From Bacteroidota bacterium (GTDB lineage: Bacteria > Bacteroidota > Bacteroidia > Bacteroidales > GCA-2711565): a DNA stretch of 64,000 bases. Below the pieces are notes generated by a model that made no database searches, was not told the DNA's origin, and saw only the letters and a program-made list of their open reading frames with translations. A program made the position numbers and the translations under genes. The stretch lies in contig JAHIVC010000073.1 of NCBI GenBank assembly GCA_018816945.1, positions 96,397-160,396 on the forward strand, written 5' to 3'. Within the stretch, counting starts at the first letter, position 1, and every line of letters starts with the position of its first letter. Below, piece by piece: positions 13,079 to 21,875 of this stretch.

Positions 13079-14716
13079 CTATAAACCTTGATTGTTGTTT
13101 GTGTATTTTGAGATCAATGTCTTCTTTAATTTTTCATACATCACCATAGTTTGATTAACTCTTGAATTTGAATAATCCGTAAGAAATTGTTTCGCTCTCT
13201 TTGGATTCTTTCGATGTATTTCAAGTGCTTCCATCTCAATTTTTGCCTGCTCATCAAAAAAACTTTGTTCCAAGGGATCGCGCACTGCATGTAAATCCTT
13301 TACAGCATCTTGCCATCTCAAACCTAAAAGATTATCGACAAAATCAACGGCCCAACGAAGTGATTTTTCATCATAATTATTGGGATCATAAGTATTGATA
13401 TAAGGTGAAACATCTATTGCCCCTGCATAAATTGGAATATATGTACTTACATATTGATTATCCACATAGTACCAATATACGCCACCAATATCATCAGGCA
13501 ACCAGTTTCGAAGCTGGGTAACCATTCCATAACCTCCACGAGCTACCATTCTGCGGTAAGTGATACCCAATAATTCTCGCTGAGCTTTAGTAGGAAATGG
13601 CGTGGCAAGTGGGCTTTTCACATATTTACCGTCATTTCCGGCAACCATCCAGTTTTTATCATTGGTCATATCATAAATAGTTCCTTCATAAAGTTCACGC
13701 TGAAAAGCAATTACATCCTGTACAGATAATTTTTTTTCGGGCTTAACAGAAAACGGGAACATGGATAATGGTTCAATATATTGATGATACGAATCGCTGC
13801 CGGCATAAACGGAATGTGCGGTTTTATCGGGCCACTCTTTCAAATTTGGCGCGTATTTACTGTAGAATAACCAAAGCCTGCTGACTGCCCACTCTCTCGG
13901 GATGGGTGCATATACCTCTTGCCAAATAAATGGTTTTCCGCTTTTTGGGTCCCACCAACCATGATCAATAGCCACTTGCTTATAATTTGATGAAGCCATA
14001 AATTCATCAGGTTTTGAAAGATCAATTTCCTTAATGATGCTCCAATTTGGAACGATGGCAATATGATCATCAGGGACTCTTTGAGCAGCCCAAATTGCAC
14101 CGGCCTCACCACTTTCAGGGTCCCAATCCGGCCCAATGCTGAACACTTCTAAAACCCATGCTTCATTAGCATCGGCAATACACAAAGCTTCAGATTCCGG
14201 ACCGCAAGATGTTTGAAACCCATATTTATCAACTAAAAAAGTAATAAGCTTAATAGCCTCTCTGGCAGTTTTGCACCTTTGTAATGCAAATGCCTGAGCC
14301 TGCTCAATGGTCATGATTTGCTTTCCGGTTTCAATACTAACCTGAAGCTCCTTTTTTTGGCTCATGGTACTTTCGGCAATGGCCAATTGAAATTCATTAA
14401 TATGTGAATATCCGGAATGAAAATAGGTATAGGTTTCAGCTACCTGAGGGATATATCCAATGATTTTACCGTATTCATGCAAGGGTTTGTCCACATCTTG
14501 TAAGCCATAGTAAACCGGTGCCATATCACCAATTTTAAACCTTTTTCCGGGAATAATATGTACCCGACATTCAGGGGCAGCATCGGTATGAGATGTGATG
14601 ACTGATCCATCAATGGTGGCTTTTCGCCCCACAATGATGTCGGTACAGGCATAAGAATTTAATGCGCCGCTGATTAATGCAATAAGCATTATCCTAATTA
14701 ATTTATTTGTTTTCAT
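13079..14716 (-). CDS. C69-family dipeptidase, secreted Ntn hydrolase
   Basis: The 545-residue length fits C69 (PepD-type) dipeptidases. A signal peptide (1-23) is followed directly by C24 in ACTDIIVGRKATIDGSVI, so removing the leader would expose the N-terminal Cys nucleophile. SHTDAAPECR and the later QRVPDDHIAIVPNW are family features. These enzymes hydrolyse dipeptides, and an exported one would finish peptides released by upstream proteases. Its ATG overlaps the stop of the S37-type peptidase gene by 4 bases (ATGA), which implies translational coupling. The pair and the hydroxyproline enzyme upstream suggest coordinated protein degradation. Confidence 0.88.
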   Translation of the reverse strand: MKTNKLIRIMLIALISGALNSYACTDIIVGRKATIDGSVITSHTDAAPECRVHIIPGKRFKIGDMAPVYYGLQDVDKPLHEYGKIIGYIPQVAETYTYFHSGYSHINEFQLAIAESTMSQKKELQVSIETGKQIMTIEQAQAFALQRCKTAREAIKLITFLVDKYGFQTSCGPESEALCIADANEAWVLEVFSIGPDWDPESGEAGAIWAAQRVPDDHIAIVPNWSIIKEIDLSKPDEFMASSNYKQVAIDHGWWDPKSGKPFIWQEVYAPIPREWAVSRLWLFYSKYAPNLKEWPDKTAHSVYAGSDSYHQYIEPLSMFPFSVKPEKKLSVQDVIAFQRELYEGTIYDMTNDKNWMVAGNDGKYVKSPLATPFPTKAQRELLGITYRRMVARGGYGMVTQLRNWLPDDIGGVYWYYVDNQYVSTYIPIYAGAIDVSPYINTYDPNNYDEKSLRWAVDFVDNLLGLRWQDAVKDLHAVRDPLEQSFFDEQAKIEMEALEIHRKNPKRAKQFLTDYSNSRVNQTMVMYEKLKKTLISKYTNNNQGL

Positions 14717-16035
14717 CTCTTTATTGTTTGTCTTTCGGGAAATTCATAAGTAATATCAATATCAAGCCATTCCTCTAACTTTTTAAACATTTCTTCTCTG
14801 GTTTCTTTCGGAAAATTTCGGATACGGGTTGAATGCGATCCGCCGGGTAAAACATATTTTGCAGCGTCACATTCTCCTGTCAGCTCAACCTGTTGCGAAG
14901 CATAAGGATCAAATCCTCCATAAATGTAAAGAAAATGATCCCCTTCTTTTTGTAAGTAATTTTTAACCTTTTGCATCAATTCAGGATGATAGGTGATCTT
15001 TGTATTTTCAGGAAGAACAAAATCATAATTGTGCTCTTTTACCACATCAAGTAAGCCTTCAAATTCGGTAAGATCATAACCATAATAACCGAAATCTTTC
15101 ATGGCCTGAACCATAAAGGTATAATCTTCTCGCACTTTTGATTCGGTTAAATAACCATAAGGGACAATTTTTTCGAAATGCCTGTAAACCGAATCCATGC
15201 CCACCGATTCGTTGGGGATTGAATCACAATGAGCTCCCCATTGCCAAAAAGAAAAAGGATATTCCAATACCATGTATTCATATCCAAATTCATAACCCGG
15301 GCGATAGGTATATCCAGCCTTTTTATTTCCCTCAATAAATTTAGGCAACAATTCTTTTTTCTTTTTAAGCAGTAATTCCTGATAATTATGAATTGCTGCT
15401 CTGCATTCCGCAGTTCCCACCGTGTCAAAATAATGATAAAAGCGAGGGTCATCTCTTGAAAACATCAAAGGGCCGACATAAGGTACGGAAGCATCAACAT
15501 CATTGGGAAAATAATAACGATGATACATGGTGGTTTGACCTCCTTTACTAATTCCGGTATTGATCCATTTTCCGGTAAAGTATGGCTTTAATAATTCAAC
15601 CACACGATGATGATCATTAGCAGCCTGCTCGATGGTTAAATAATCATAATCGGTGCTATCAGGAAACGAAGTGCCAAAATACCGATGTTCAACGAAAACC
15701 TGATTGGCATCCAGTATTTGTGTGATTTCTTCGATATAATCCTTTCGGGCAGCACGATTTGCATTATACCCTTCAGTTACCAATACAACAGGTTTAGATT
15801 TATCCTTTAGGGACAAAAAAATGCGTTGCTTAAAAGTTTTGCCATTGGCATTTTTATGATCAAGCAGCTGGGTTAATTCCAACTGATAAAATTCTTTGAA
15901 ATTTTTCCCGTTTTCTTTTTGGATGATAGTCAAACCGGGTATAGTCTGCAGATACCTTAAAAGGTCCGAATTTTGCGCAAATGCAATTTGTGTCAGAAAA
16001 ATAAAAGACAGACTGAGTTTAATAATTCGCATCAT
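14713..16035 (-). CDS. Secreted serine peptidase, S37 (PS-10)/S28-like alpha/beta-hydrolase
   Basis: The 440-residue protein has a signal peptide (1-20, ending IAFA). The sequence VFVEHRYFGTSFP (113-125) followed by the nucleophile elbow GISKGGQT (161-168, S163) is typical of the PS-10 tripeptidyl aminopeptidase (S37) and the related prolyl-peptidase S28 families. A late Asp and His follow (YGGFDPYAS; PGGSHSTRI). Such enzymes release short peptides, often next to proline. It is translated just before the C69 dipeptidase with a 4-base overlap and 19 bases after the hydroxyproline dehydratase-like gene. A joint role in degrading proline-rich protein is inferred. S37 and S28 are hard to separate by eye. 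Confidence 0.8.
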   Translation of the reverse strand: MMRIIKLSLSFIFLTQIAFAQNSDLLRYLQTIPGLTIIQKENGKNFKEFYQLELTQLLDHKNANGKTFKQRIFLSLKDKSKPVVLVTEGYNANRAARKDYIEEITQILDANQVFVEHRYFGTSFPDSTDYDYLTIEQAANDHHRVVELLKPYFTGKWINTGISKGGQTTMYHRYYFPNDVDASVPYVGPLMFSRDDPRFYHYFDTVGTAECRAAIHNYQELLLKKKKELLPKFIEGNKKAGYTYRPGYEFGYEYMVLEYPFSFWQWGAHCDSIPNESVGMDSVYRHFEKIVPYGYLTESKVREDYTFMVQAMKDFGYYGYDLTEFEGLLDVVKEHNYDFVLPENTKITYHPELMQKVKNYLQKEGDHFLYIYGGFDPYASQQVELTGECDAAKYVLPGGSHSTRIRNFPKETREEMFKKLEEWLDIDITYEFPERQTIKR

Positions 16036-16054
16036 ATACTTATTAATTATTTGA

Positions 16055-17083
16055 TTATCTAAAAATAAATCCTTTCACTAGTGGATCCTCCGGGTCAAAA
16101 TAGAATTTATGCTGACCGGTTATGTAAGCGTTTCCATTTACTTCGGGAATTACTGAATGATGGCCCCCAAAATCAACTTCTTCCACAACTTTTACTTCAA
16201 AACAGGTATCCAAAATACTTTCGATGCGGATAGATTCTCCGGTTTTGATTTCATTTCGAAAGTAATGAATGGCTGCCCTGGCGCTTACTCCGGTTCCGGT
16301 TGGTGAACGGTCAACTTCCCCTTCGGCAAACACACAAACATTTCGACTGTGATTTTTTGGATCGTTGGCCTTACCGGTAAAAATAGTTCCGTATAAAAAA
16401 CTTAAATCTTCTTCGAAAGGGTGCTTGATCTCGAAATTTTGCATTACCGTATTTTTAATGCGCTTGCCCCAATCAATAATTTGGTTGTAATCCGTAACCT
16501 GCAAACCCAATCCAATGTTGTCGGCATCAACAAAGGCATAAAAAGCCCCGCCATAAGCAATATCAAATTTCACTTGTCCGATTCCTTTAACTTCAATTTC
16601 CTGATCTTTCATTAATACAAATGAAGGGACATTCCGAAATGAAACAGAATCAAATTTCCCATTGATACGTTTTACTTTCGAAAGAATCCGTCCGGCAGGT
16701 GCATCAATTTTCAGCTCAAATTCCTCTCCTTTTTTTTCTACTATCCCAATTTCGGGCAGTATTTTCGACAAAGCTATGATCGCATGGCCACACATGGTGC
16801 TATAACCTTCGTTATGGATGAAAAATACGCCAAAATCACCATCGGATGTATTAGGCGGGATAAGAATTGCCCCGTACATATCAGCATGACCACGGGGTTC
16901 AAACATGGTTGAAGTACGCAAATGGTCGTAGTTTTCCCTAAAATATCTTCTTCGCTCTAAAACAGAACTCCCTTTTATTTCGGGAAGCCCTTTGATGAAA
17001 ATACGCAAAGGTTCTCCGGCTGTATGTGCATCAATGGTTTCAATACATTTCCAATGATCCGGTGCAATCCAATTTAATTCCAT
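16055..17083 (-). CDS. Proline racemase family protein, probable trans-3-hydroxy-L-proline dehydratase
   Basis: A 342-residue cytoplasmic protein of the proline racemase superfamily: ETIDAHTAGEPLR (15-27), NEGYSTMCGHAII with C98, and DRSPTGTG with T262. Racemases and 4-hydroxyproline epimerases carry Cys at both catalytic positions, while the Cys/Thr pair is the mark of trans-3-hydroxy-L-proline dehydratase. Those enzymes dehydrate trans-3-hydroxyproline, a collagen residue, toward proline. It is the first gene of a minus-strand peptidase operon, with a 19-base gap to the S37-type gene. The Thr is seen directly; the substrate is inferred from published family rules. Confidence 0.82.
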   Translation of the reverse strand: MELNWIAPDHWKCIETIDAHTAGEPLRIFIKGLPEIKGSSVLERRRYFRENYDHLRTSTMFEPRGHADMYGAILIPPNTSDGDFGVFFIHNEGYSTMCGHAIIALSKILPEIGIVEKKGEEFELKIDAPAGRILSKVKRINGKFDSVSFRNVPSFVLMKDQEIEVKGIGQVKFDIAYGGAFYAFVDADNIGLGLQVTDYNQIIDWGKRIKNTVMQNFEIKHPFEEDLSFLYGTIFTGKANDPKNHSRNVCVFAEGEVDRSPTGTGVSARAAIHYFRNEIKTGESIRIESILDTCFEVKVVEEVDFGGHHSVIPEVNGNAYITGQHKFYFDPEDPLVKGFIFR

Positions 17084-17524
17084 TTGGTCGAATAATTTGC
17101 TAGTTCAAATTAATGAAAAATGGAGGAGAATTGCTAATGAAATCAGTTCGATTTCATGTTATTTGTTTAGGGTGATTGTTGAGAACGTGTTTATGTGTTA
17201 TGGTGTTTGTGTGTCAATGTGTTTGCGTGATTATGTGTTTACGTGTTTATGTTTTGAAATTTCAATTGTTCAAAGGTTCAAAACCCGGATGTTTCTTACG
17301 GATTATTCCTCTTAGCTGCTTTCACAAACAATATAATTCTATATTAGAATTTAAGACGATTTCTTTAAGCAACCCTTAACGCATTTTTTACATCTATATA
17401 ACATTCATATATAGCGAATTAAAATAAATTTTAAAAGAGTTATCAAAAAACAGAGTGACTTTTTCGTTTTTTCGGAATAAAGAAGTGTAGTTAACTTAAT
17501 TCATAAACGTAAATTTTTATTAAA
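17084..17524. other. Divergent intergenic region, no gene seen
   Basis: This 441-base gap separates the minus-strand catabolic operon from the plus-strand protease gene, so it should hold promoters for both. I see no credible coding region. The only structure is a TG-rich octamer repeat (listed separately); the rest is very AT-rich. Confidence 0.6.
17186..17256. repeat. Imperfect TG-rich octamer repeat
   Basis: About nine degenerate copies of an octamer close to AYGTGTTT run head to tail, e.g. ATGTGTTTACGTGTTTATGT near 17233-17252. It lies in noncoding DNA between divergent genes and may be slippage-prone. Confidence 0.6.
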
Positions 17525-18721
17525 ATGAGAAAGAAAAAAAAGAACAGCATTAAAACAAGCTTAATTGCAATTGCTTCATGTTTGGTTCTATTACTCCCGT
17601 TTTCGTGCCAAGAGAAACCGGATGCCATCCCCAAAAATGAGTTCCAAATTGAAACCAACGAATTTTTTATTGCTGAAAATTCAGCAAAGATGGTTGCCGA
17701 AAATTTTGCTAAAGGATTCGGTTCTAACACTCCTAATTCATTGAAAACCCAAAAAACGTATTCGTTAAATAATTTTTTGGATGAAGAAAATGGAGAAGCA
17801 TTATTGTATATTGTAAATTATGATGAAGGTGGGTTTATAATTATCCCTGCCGATAACAGGGTTTATCCAATCTTGGCACATTCCGAAGAAAGCTCTTTTG
17901 TAACAGTAGAATCTGAGATCCCAGATGGCGTTAATCTTTGGGTACATTATACTAAAAAAGCCATAAAAAAAGTGAAAAGGGAAAACAAGAAACAAAATCT
18001 TGAAATGGAAAAAATCTGGAAAAGACACCTTAAAGTGACTAGTTTAAAAGTCTATGACCCACCTGGTCCTTGTGAAGATGAAACTATCAATGTTGGGCCG
18101 TTTTTACAAACAGTATGGCATCAATGGGTTGGGTTTAATGATTCACTTGACATTCTTTCAGGGTGCACTGAACTTCCTTATAATGGTAGAGCTTTTGTTG
18201 GATGTGTTACTGTTGCCATGGCACAGGTGATGAAATACCACCAACACCCAAGCTCCTATTCCTGGAGTAGTATGCCTAATATTTACGGAACAAGTGCTAC
18301 TCATCTCTTAATAAGAGATATTGGAATATCAAATAGCATGGATTATCTTTGTTCTGGCTCAGAGACAAGTACACAAACCTATGTCGTCCCATCTCTAGTA
18401 AACGACTTTGGTTATTCCTCATCGGCCACTTTTGTTAATAATTACAACTACATAACTCTTAAAAATGAGCTTAGTAATAATAGACCTGTACTAATGAGAG
18501 CCGATGATGATAATGGACTTGGAGGGCATACTTGGGTTTGCGATGGTTATCAATCAAGATTTTACTGCGACTCAGGAGGTTCTTATTTATATTTTCGTAT
18601 GAACTGGGGGTTTATTAATGGACTCTGTAATGCTTATTACTATTCATGGAATAGCAGTTTTGACCCTTTAGAATTTGAGTTTAACACAAATCTAGGAATG
18701 GTTATAGGGATTAAACCATAA
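17525..18721 (+). CDS. C10-family (streptopain-like) cysteine protease, lipoprotein
   Basis: A 398-residue exported protease. A lipoprotein signal ends at C28 (LLPFSC). Residues about 40-175 form a propeptide like those of SpeB and interpain (YIVNYDEGGFIIIPADNRVYPILAHS). The mature domain has the nucleophile C227 in GRAFVGCVTVAMAQVMKYHQHP and the catalytic H335 in GLGGHTWVCDGYQ, followed by NWGF. C10 enzymes are secreted endopeptidases, often virulence or nutrition factors in Bacteroidota. A 14-bp stem-loop separates it from a small lipoprotein gene, with a barrel protein gene after that, all on the plus strand. The family call is secure; the role (nutrition, self-processing or defence) is not. 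Confidence 0.92.
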   Translation: MRKKKKNSIKTSLIAIASCLVLLLPFSCQEKPDAIPKNEFQIETNEFFIAENSAKMVAENFAKGFGSNTPNSLKTQKTYSLNNFLDEENGEALLYIVNYDEGGFIIIPADNRVYPILAHSEESSFVTVESEIPDGVNLWVHYTKKAIKKVKRENKKQNLEMEKIWKRHLKVTSLKVYDPPGPCEDETINVGPFLQTVWHQWVGFNDSLDILSGCTELPYNGRAFVGCVTVAMAQVMKYHQHPSSYSWSSMPNIYGTSATHLLIRDIGISNSMDYLCSGSETSTQTYVVPSLVNDFGYSSSATFVNNYNYITLKNELSNNRPVLMRADDDNGLGGHTWVCDGYQSRFYCDSGGSYLYFRMNWGFINGLCNAYYYSWNSSFDPLEFEFNTNLGMVIGIKP

Positions 18722-18732
18722 AAGTATTATTT

Positions 18733-18783
18733 GGGAATGCCTATAATTGTACAATTGAAATATACATGCTTATAGGTATTCCC
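18733..18783 (+). terminator. Strong intercistronic stem-loop after the C10 protease gene
   Basis: GGGAATGCCTATAA (18733-18746) pairs with TTATAGGTATTCCC (18770-18783): 14 pairs including one G-U, with a 23-base loop that itself contains TTGTACAA. No clear U-tract follows. It could end or attenuate transcription, or protect the protease mRNA, so that the next genes are expressed at a different level. Confidence 0.6.
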
Positions 18784-18804
18784 TTCACTTAATAAAATTT
18801 AATC

Positions 18805-19266
18805 ATGAAATTAAAATCATTGTATATGAAAAATCTATTTTTTATTATTCTAGTTTTAGTCCTCATATCCTGCAAAAGGGATGACCAACCTGGAATCGAA
18901 GGTAATTTGAAGGTTAATCCCATAAATAGGATGGAAGTTAGTTATGTCGATGCCAATAGTGTTGACCTGCTTAATCAAAACAACACCAATTCTTTTAATC
19001 AAAGTGCTATAAAGTTGTATTACTTGGAAAATGGTGAGAAGAAATTTCAAAACATTTATTTTTCTTGTGAAGAAGCATTATGTTTTCTTAGGCTTTACAC
19101 AAAGGCAGTGCCGTTATTTCTTGAGCTGAACAATCAGGTTACCGATACAATCACTAGCGAATTAACTATAGATGGTGCTAACTATAAAAGAAAAATTTGG
19201 TATAATGGTGAGCTAATCTCAGATACCTTGGCTGGTAGCGAATTTCATTTTACCATTATAAAATAA
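18805..19266 (+). CDS. Small lipoprotein of unknown function downstream of the C10 protease
   Basis: I do not recognise a family. The frame encodes 153 residues from 18805; an internal ATG at 18826 (MKNLFFIILVLVLISC) gives a cleaner lipoprotein signal and may be the real start. The lipidated Cys is in LVLISCKRDD. The mature part is about 130 residues, predicted mostly beta, with two Cys close together (SCEEALCF). It follows the C10 protease gene after a stem-loop and precedes a barrel protein gene. Other Bacteroidota C10 proteases have small inhibitor genes next to them, so a periplasmic protease inhibitor is possible. That is context-based speculation; no inhibitor motif is visible. Confidence 0.7.
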   Translation: MKLKSLYMKNLFFIILVLVLISCKRDDQPGIEGNLKVNPINRMEVSYVDANSVDLLNQNNTNSFNQSAIKLYYLENGEKKFQNIYFSCEEALCFLRLYTKAVPLFLELNNQVTDTITSELTIDGANYKRKIWYNGELISDTLAGSEFHFTIIK

Positions 19267-19334
19267 TTTGCACCAAACTTAACGACCGATCTTTAAGTTT
19301 AAACTTTAGGATTGGTACATCATTAACAAATACC

Positions 19335-20054
19335 ATGAAAAATATTTTTTTCTTAATTCTAACAACATTATTTTCAATAAATGTAATCGGGCAAACAACT
19401 GAATTCTCATTTCATCTAACTTCCGGCTTGTTTTCGTTTAGAGGATCAGAATCTGGAACAACAACGATTTATACAGCAGCATCTGATTTTGGCGCATATT
19501 CAACATGGTCTCCCTTTGGTAAACATAGCGGATTTTCATACTGTCTTGGGTTTAATGCACAAAGAATAACGGATTCACATTTTATTTTTGGAATTCGAAC
19601 TAGCTATGAATCATTATCAAGCAGCATTAATATTGACAAAGTTATAAATATCACATCATCCGGAGGGGAAACCTGGGATGCCTATGACAGCAGAACAATC
19701 TTAACTAACCGATTTATAAATATATTTCCATTCCTTGGTAACAGAATGAATGTAATTAATGGGGTTAATTCCGATTTAATTTTTGGCTTTGATATTGGTG
19801 CATACCATAGCATAAAGGAACATGCAACAATAAATGCAAATCAGAAATCATATAATACAACAAAAAATTCTTTAAAAGAAAAATGGGACTACAGGCTTCA
19901 TGTCGAAATGATAAACTATTATAAAAGAGTAGGGCTTAGCATCGGATACTCATATGGTTTAACAAATTATTTATTCGTGCCTAAATATAATAATTTTGAA
20001 AAAAGAGATGCACGGTCGAGAATGTTGAGGTTTGGATTAGTTTATAAAATTTAA
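19335..20054 (+). CDS. Predicted outer-membrane beta-barrel protein, unknown function
   Basis: A 239-residue protein with a signal peptide (1-19, ending NVIGQ). Alternating hydrophobic strands rich in Gly, Tyr, Phe and Ser follow, ending with the aromatic/basic strand MLRFGLVYKI, as expected of a small outer-membrane barrel. I do not recognise a specific family. It is the third plus-strand gene of the C10 protease locus (68 bases after the lipoprotein) and is followed by a strong terminator, so the three genes may form one unit. Confidence 0.7.
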   Translation: MKNIFFLILTTLFSINVIGQTTEFSFHLTSGLFSFRGSESGTTTIYTAASDFGAYSTWSPFGKHSGFSYCLGFNAQRITDSHFIFGIRTSYESLSSSINIDKVINITSSGGETWDAYDSRTILTNRFINIFPFLGNRMNVINGVNSDLIFGFDIGAYHSIKEHATINANQKSYNTTKNSLKEKWDYRLHVEMINYYKRVGLSIGYSYGLTNYLFVPKYNNFEKRDARSRMLRFGLVYKI

Positions 20055-20150
20055 AAAATCAAGCTTCACTTCGAATTAATCTTCTAAAAAGAAAATGAGG
20101 TGGTAAAATATTTTCATAGTTAAATAAGCCAATTTGAAAACAGGGTTATA

Positions 20151-20190
20151 GCCTTCCGAAAGATTATAATTTTCGGAAGGCTTAATTTTT
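20151..20190 (+). terminator. Rho-independent terminator between convergent genes
   Basis: GCCTTCCGAAA (20151-20161) and TTTCGGAAGGC (20171-20181) form a perfect 11-bp stem with a 9-base loop, followed by TTAATTTTTTCT. It ends the plus-strand protease/barrel unit and may also serve the minus-strand gene ending at 20192. Confidence 0.88.
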
Positions 20191-20191
20191 T

Positions 20192-21610
20192 CTATTCTTT
20201 CTTATTGAAAACAAAAGAGCCCTGAAAGTTTTCCGAATCATAAACTTTTGCGTTCAAATTACCAGACTCAAAGACTCCTTGTAATTCAATCATTTTTCCT
20301 TTTTTTGTAAGAAAAGTAAGATACATATTTTGATTAATCATGTAAAGGTGATCAATTTTATAAATGCTGCCATCAGAAGATGTTACCTGCCCGAACACCG
20401 CATCCTGTTCTGTTTCAATGTTGATGATTAAAGCACCCTCCTTAGGATCTTCAGGATGAGTTTCCCAATGACCTTTAAAAAATTGGTTTTCGGCCAGTGA
20501 TGCACGAAGCGAATGATTTGAAAAATTATCAACTACCTGTTCAAAAGAGAGACCACCCATTTCGAAAAATGAATGAGGAATGAGTGTGCCCATGTAGTTT
20601 AGAAATTCACTCATTTCCTTTGCCGTGTAAGGGTGCATTAAAGCCAGCACCTCTCCTCCTTTTTCGATGTCCATATTGTGGATCAAACATGGTCCGGCCT
20701 TAGCCGAAAAATCAACATCGTTTAATGAAAAATGTTTTATGGCCGGATTGATACGGGTTCGAAAATAAACCTGCTTTTTGATTGGATCAAAAACGATGGA
20801 CCATTCTGCCACATCAAATACTTTTATTTTATCGAGCATGTAAAACCCATAATCCACGATATTTTCTGAAGGATCGTAAGTTTTAATTAAAAAGTCGGTT
20901 TTTACAAATCTTGGTACATTCGGATTGTCCAATTCAACTTTATATTGGCCCCCAAAATTCTCATAATATTTTGCAACTTCCATCTCACGATTGTAAGAAG
21001 TGTTAAACAATCCTTTTACCGGCATATTTTTATCCCTGTTGATTTTCATTTTCCCATCGACAAAAGCCAGAGCAGCACAATTGCCGCTTGCATCAGCCAG
21101 AAAATAATGCCAGCCCCAACCGTCAATTTCAATCTTTTCGGTCATTTTGATGGCTTCATCCAATGTTGAACAATTATCAAGCAGAAACTGCATCCATCCC
21201 ATTTGGCTCAATCGCTGTAAAGAATCTCCTATCGGATAATCGGCATCTTCATTCATTTCCCAAATATAAAATCCAGCTTCATTCATTCCACCATCAGGCA
21301 AATCTTTCCCGAAATTATTGAAGGTTACCGAACCATATCGTGAAATCCAGCTAAGTTTTGAAGGCTTTGTAACTTCTTTATTCATCATCTCATTTAAACT
21401 ACGCCCCATCTTAAAAACGCCCCTTTTGTTAATAAACACAATCCCAGGAACGCCAATGTCCCCCTCATTTAAATTGTGCCCAAAGATGAGCTTATCGCCT
21501 TTGTGTAGCATGAAAGTTGAACATGCCGAAGCTTTTACCAAACTCAATAGCGTCAAAGAAACTATTAATATACCGATCATTGTAAATTTGCGATAACTGT
21601 TTTTCATCAT
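20192..21610 (-). CDS. Choloylglycine hydrolase / linear amide C-N hydrolase family enzyme, secreted
   Basis: A 472-residue protein with a signal peptide ending ASA and C30 directly after it (ACSTFMLHKGDKLIFGHNLNEG). N-terminal Cys exposure is the activation mode of Ntn-type linear amide hydrolases (penicillin V acylase, bile salt hydrolase, acid-ceramidase-like). The GHNLNEGD motif and a later SYNREME Asn region agree. These enzymes cut non-peptide amide bonds. The protein is longer than bile salt hydrolases (about 320), with an extra C-terminal beta-rich region of about 100 residues. It appears to be a single-gene unit between convergent and divergent neighbours. The substrate is unknown; bile salts are only one option. 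Confidence 0.82.
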   Translation of the reverse strand: MMKNSYRKFTMIGILIVSLTLLSLVKASACSTFMLHKGDKLIFGHNLNEGDIGVPGIVFINKRGVFKMGRSLNEMMNKEVTKPSKLSWISRYGSVTFNNFGKDLPDGGMNEAGFYIWEMNEDADYPIGDSLQRLSQMGWMQFLLDNCSTLDEAIKMTEKIEIDGWGWHYFLADASGNCAALAFVDGKMKINRDKNMPVKGLFNTSYNREMEVAKYYENFGGQYKVELDNPNVPRFVKTDFLIKTYDPSENIVDYGFYMLDKIKVFDVAEWSIVFDPIKKQVYFRTRINPAIKHFSLNDVDFSAKAGPCLIHNMDIEKGGEVLALMHPYTAKEMSEFLNYMGTLIPHSFFEMGGLSFEQVVDNFSNHSLRASLAENQFFKGHWETHPEDPKEGALIINIETEQDAVFGQVTSSDGSIYKIDHLYMINQNMYLTFLTKKGKMIELQGVFESGNLNAKVYDSENFQGSFVFNKKE

Positions 21611-21875
21611 ATTTTTGTTTAATTTGTTTTACACTTTTATGACGGTCAGTATTTGGTTTGGTTACAAATTTTATTCAGATTATGAGTTTTAATTCTACGT
21701 TCACCATAAAAAAACAGTATTCTACCGATTTTTGCTTCTTTCCAATCGATGGTTCGGGTAGTTTTGTCCATATCATAAATTTTTTATGAAAAAAGATGAA
21801 GTATAATTTAGTGCTCGGTAACTAATAAATATTGTAACGAAGTACATTTTATAATCGTCTAAGATAAAATTTCAC

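Noticed and set aside
14440..14652. Short minus-strand frame inside the C69 dipeptidase gene
   Set aside because: It is an out-of-frame shadow of a gene with clear domain motifs; no signal, motif or composition supports it.
19294..19306. AAGTTTAAACTT palindrome before the barrel gene
   Set aside because: It is a 12-base AT-rich palindrome of a kind expected by chance, with no loop or U-tract.
20192..21610. Bile salt hydrolase specifically
   Set aside because: The family fold and N-terminal Cys are clear, but the protein is much longer than bile salt hydrolases and no substrate-specific residues could be recognised.
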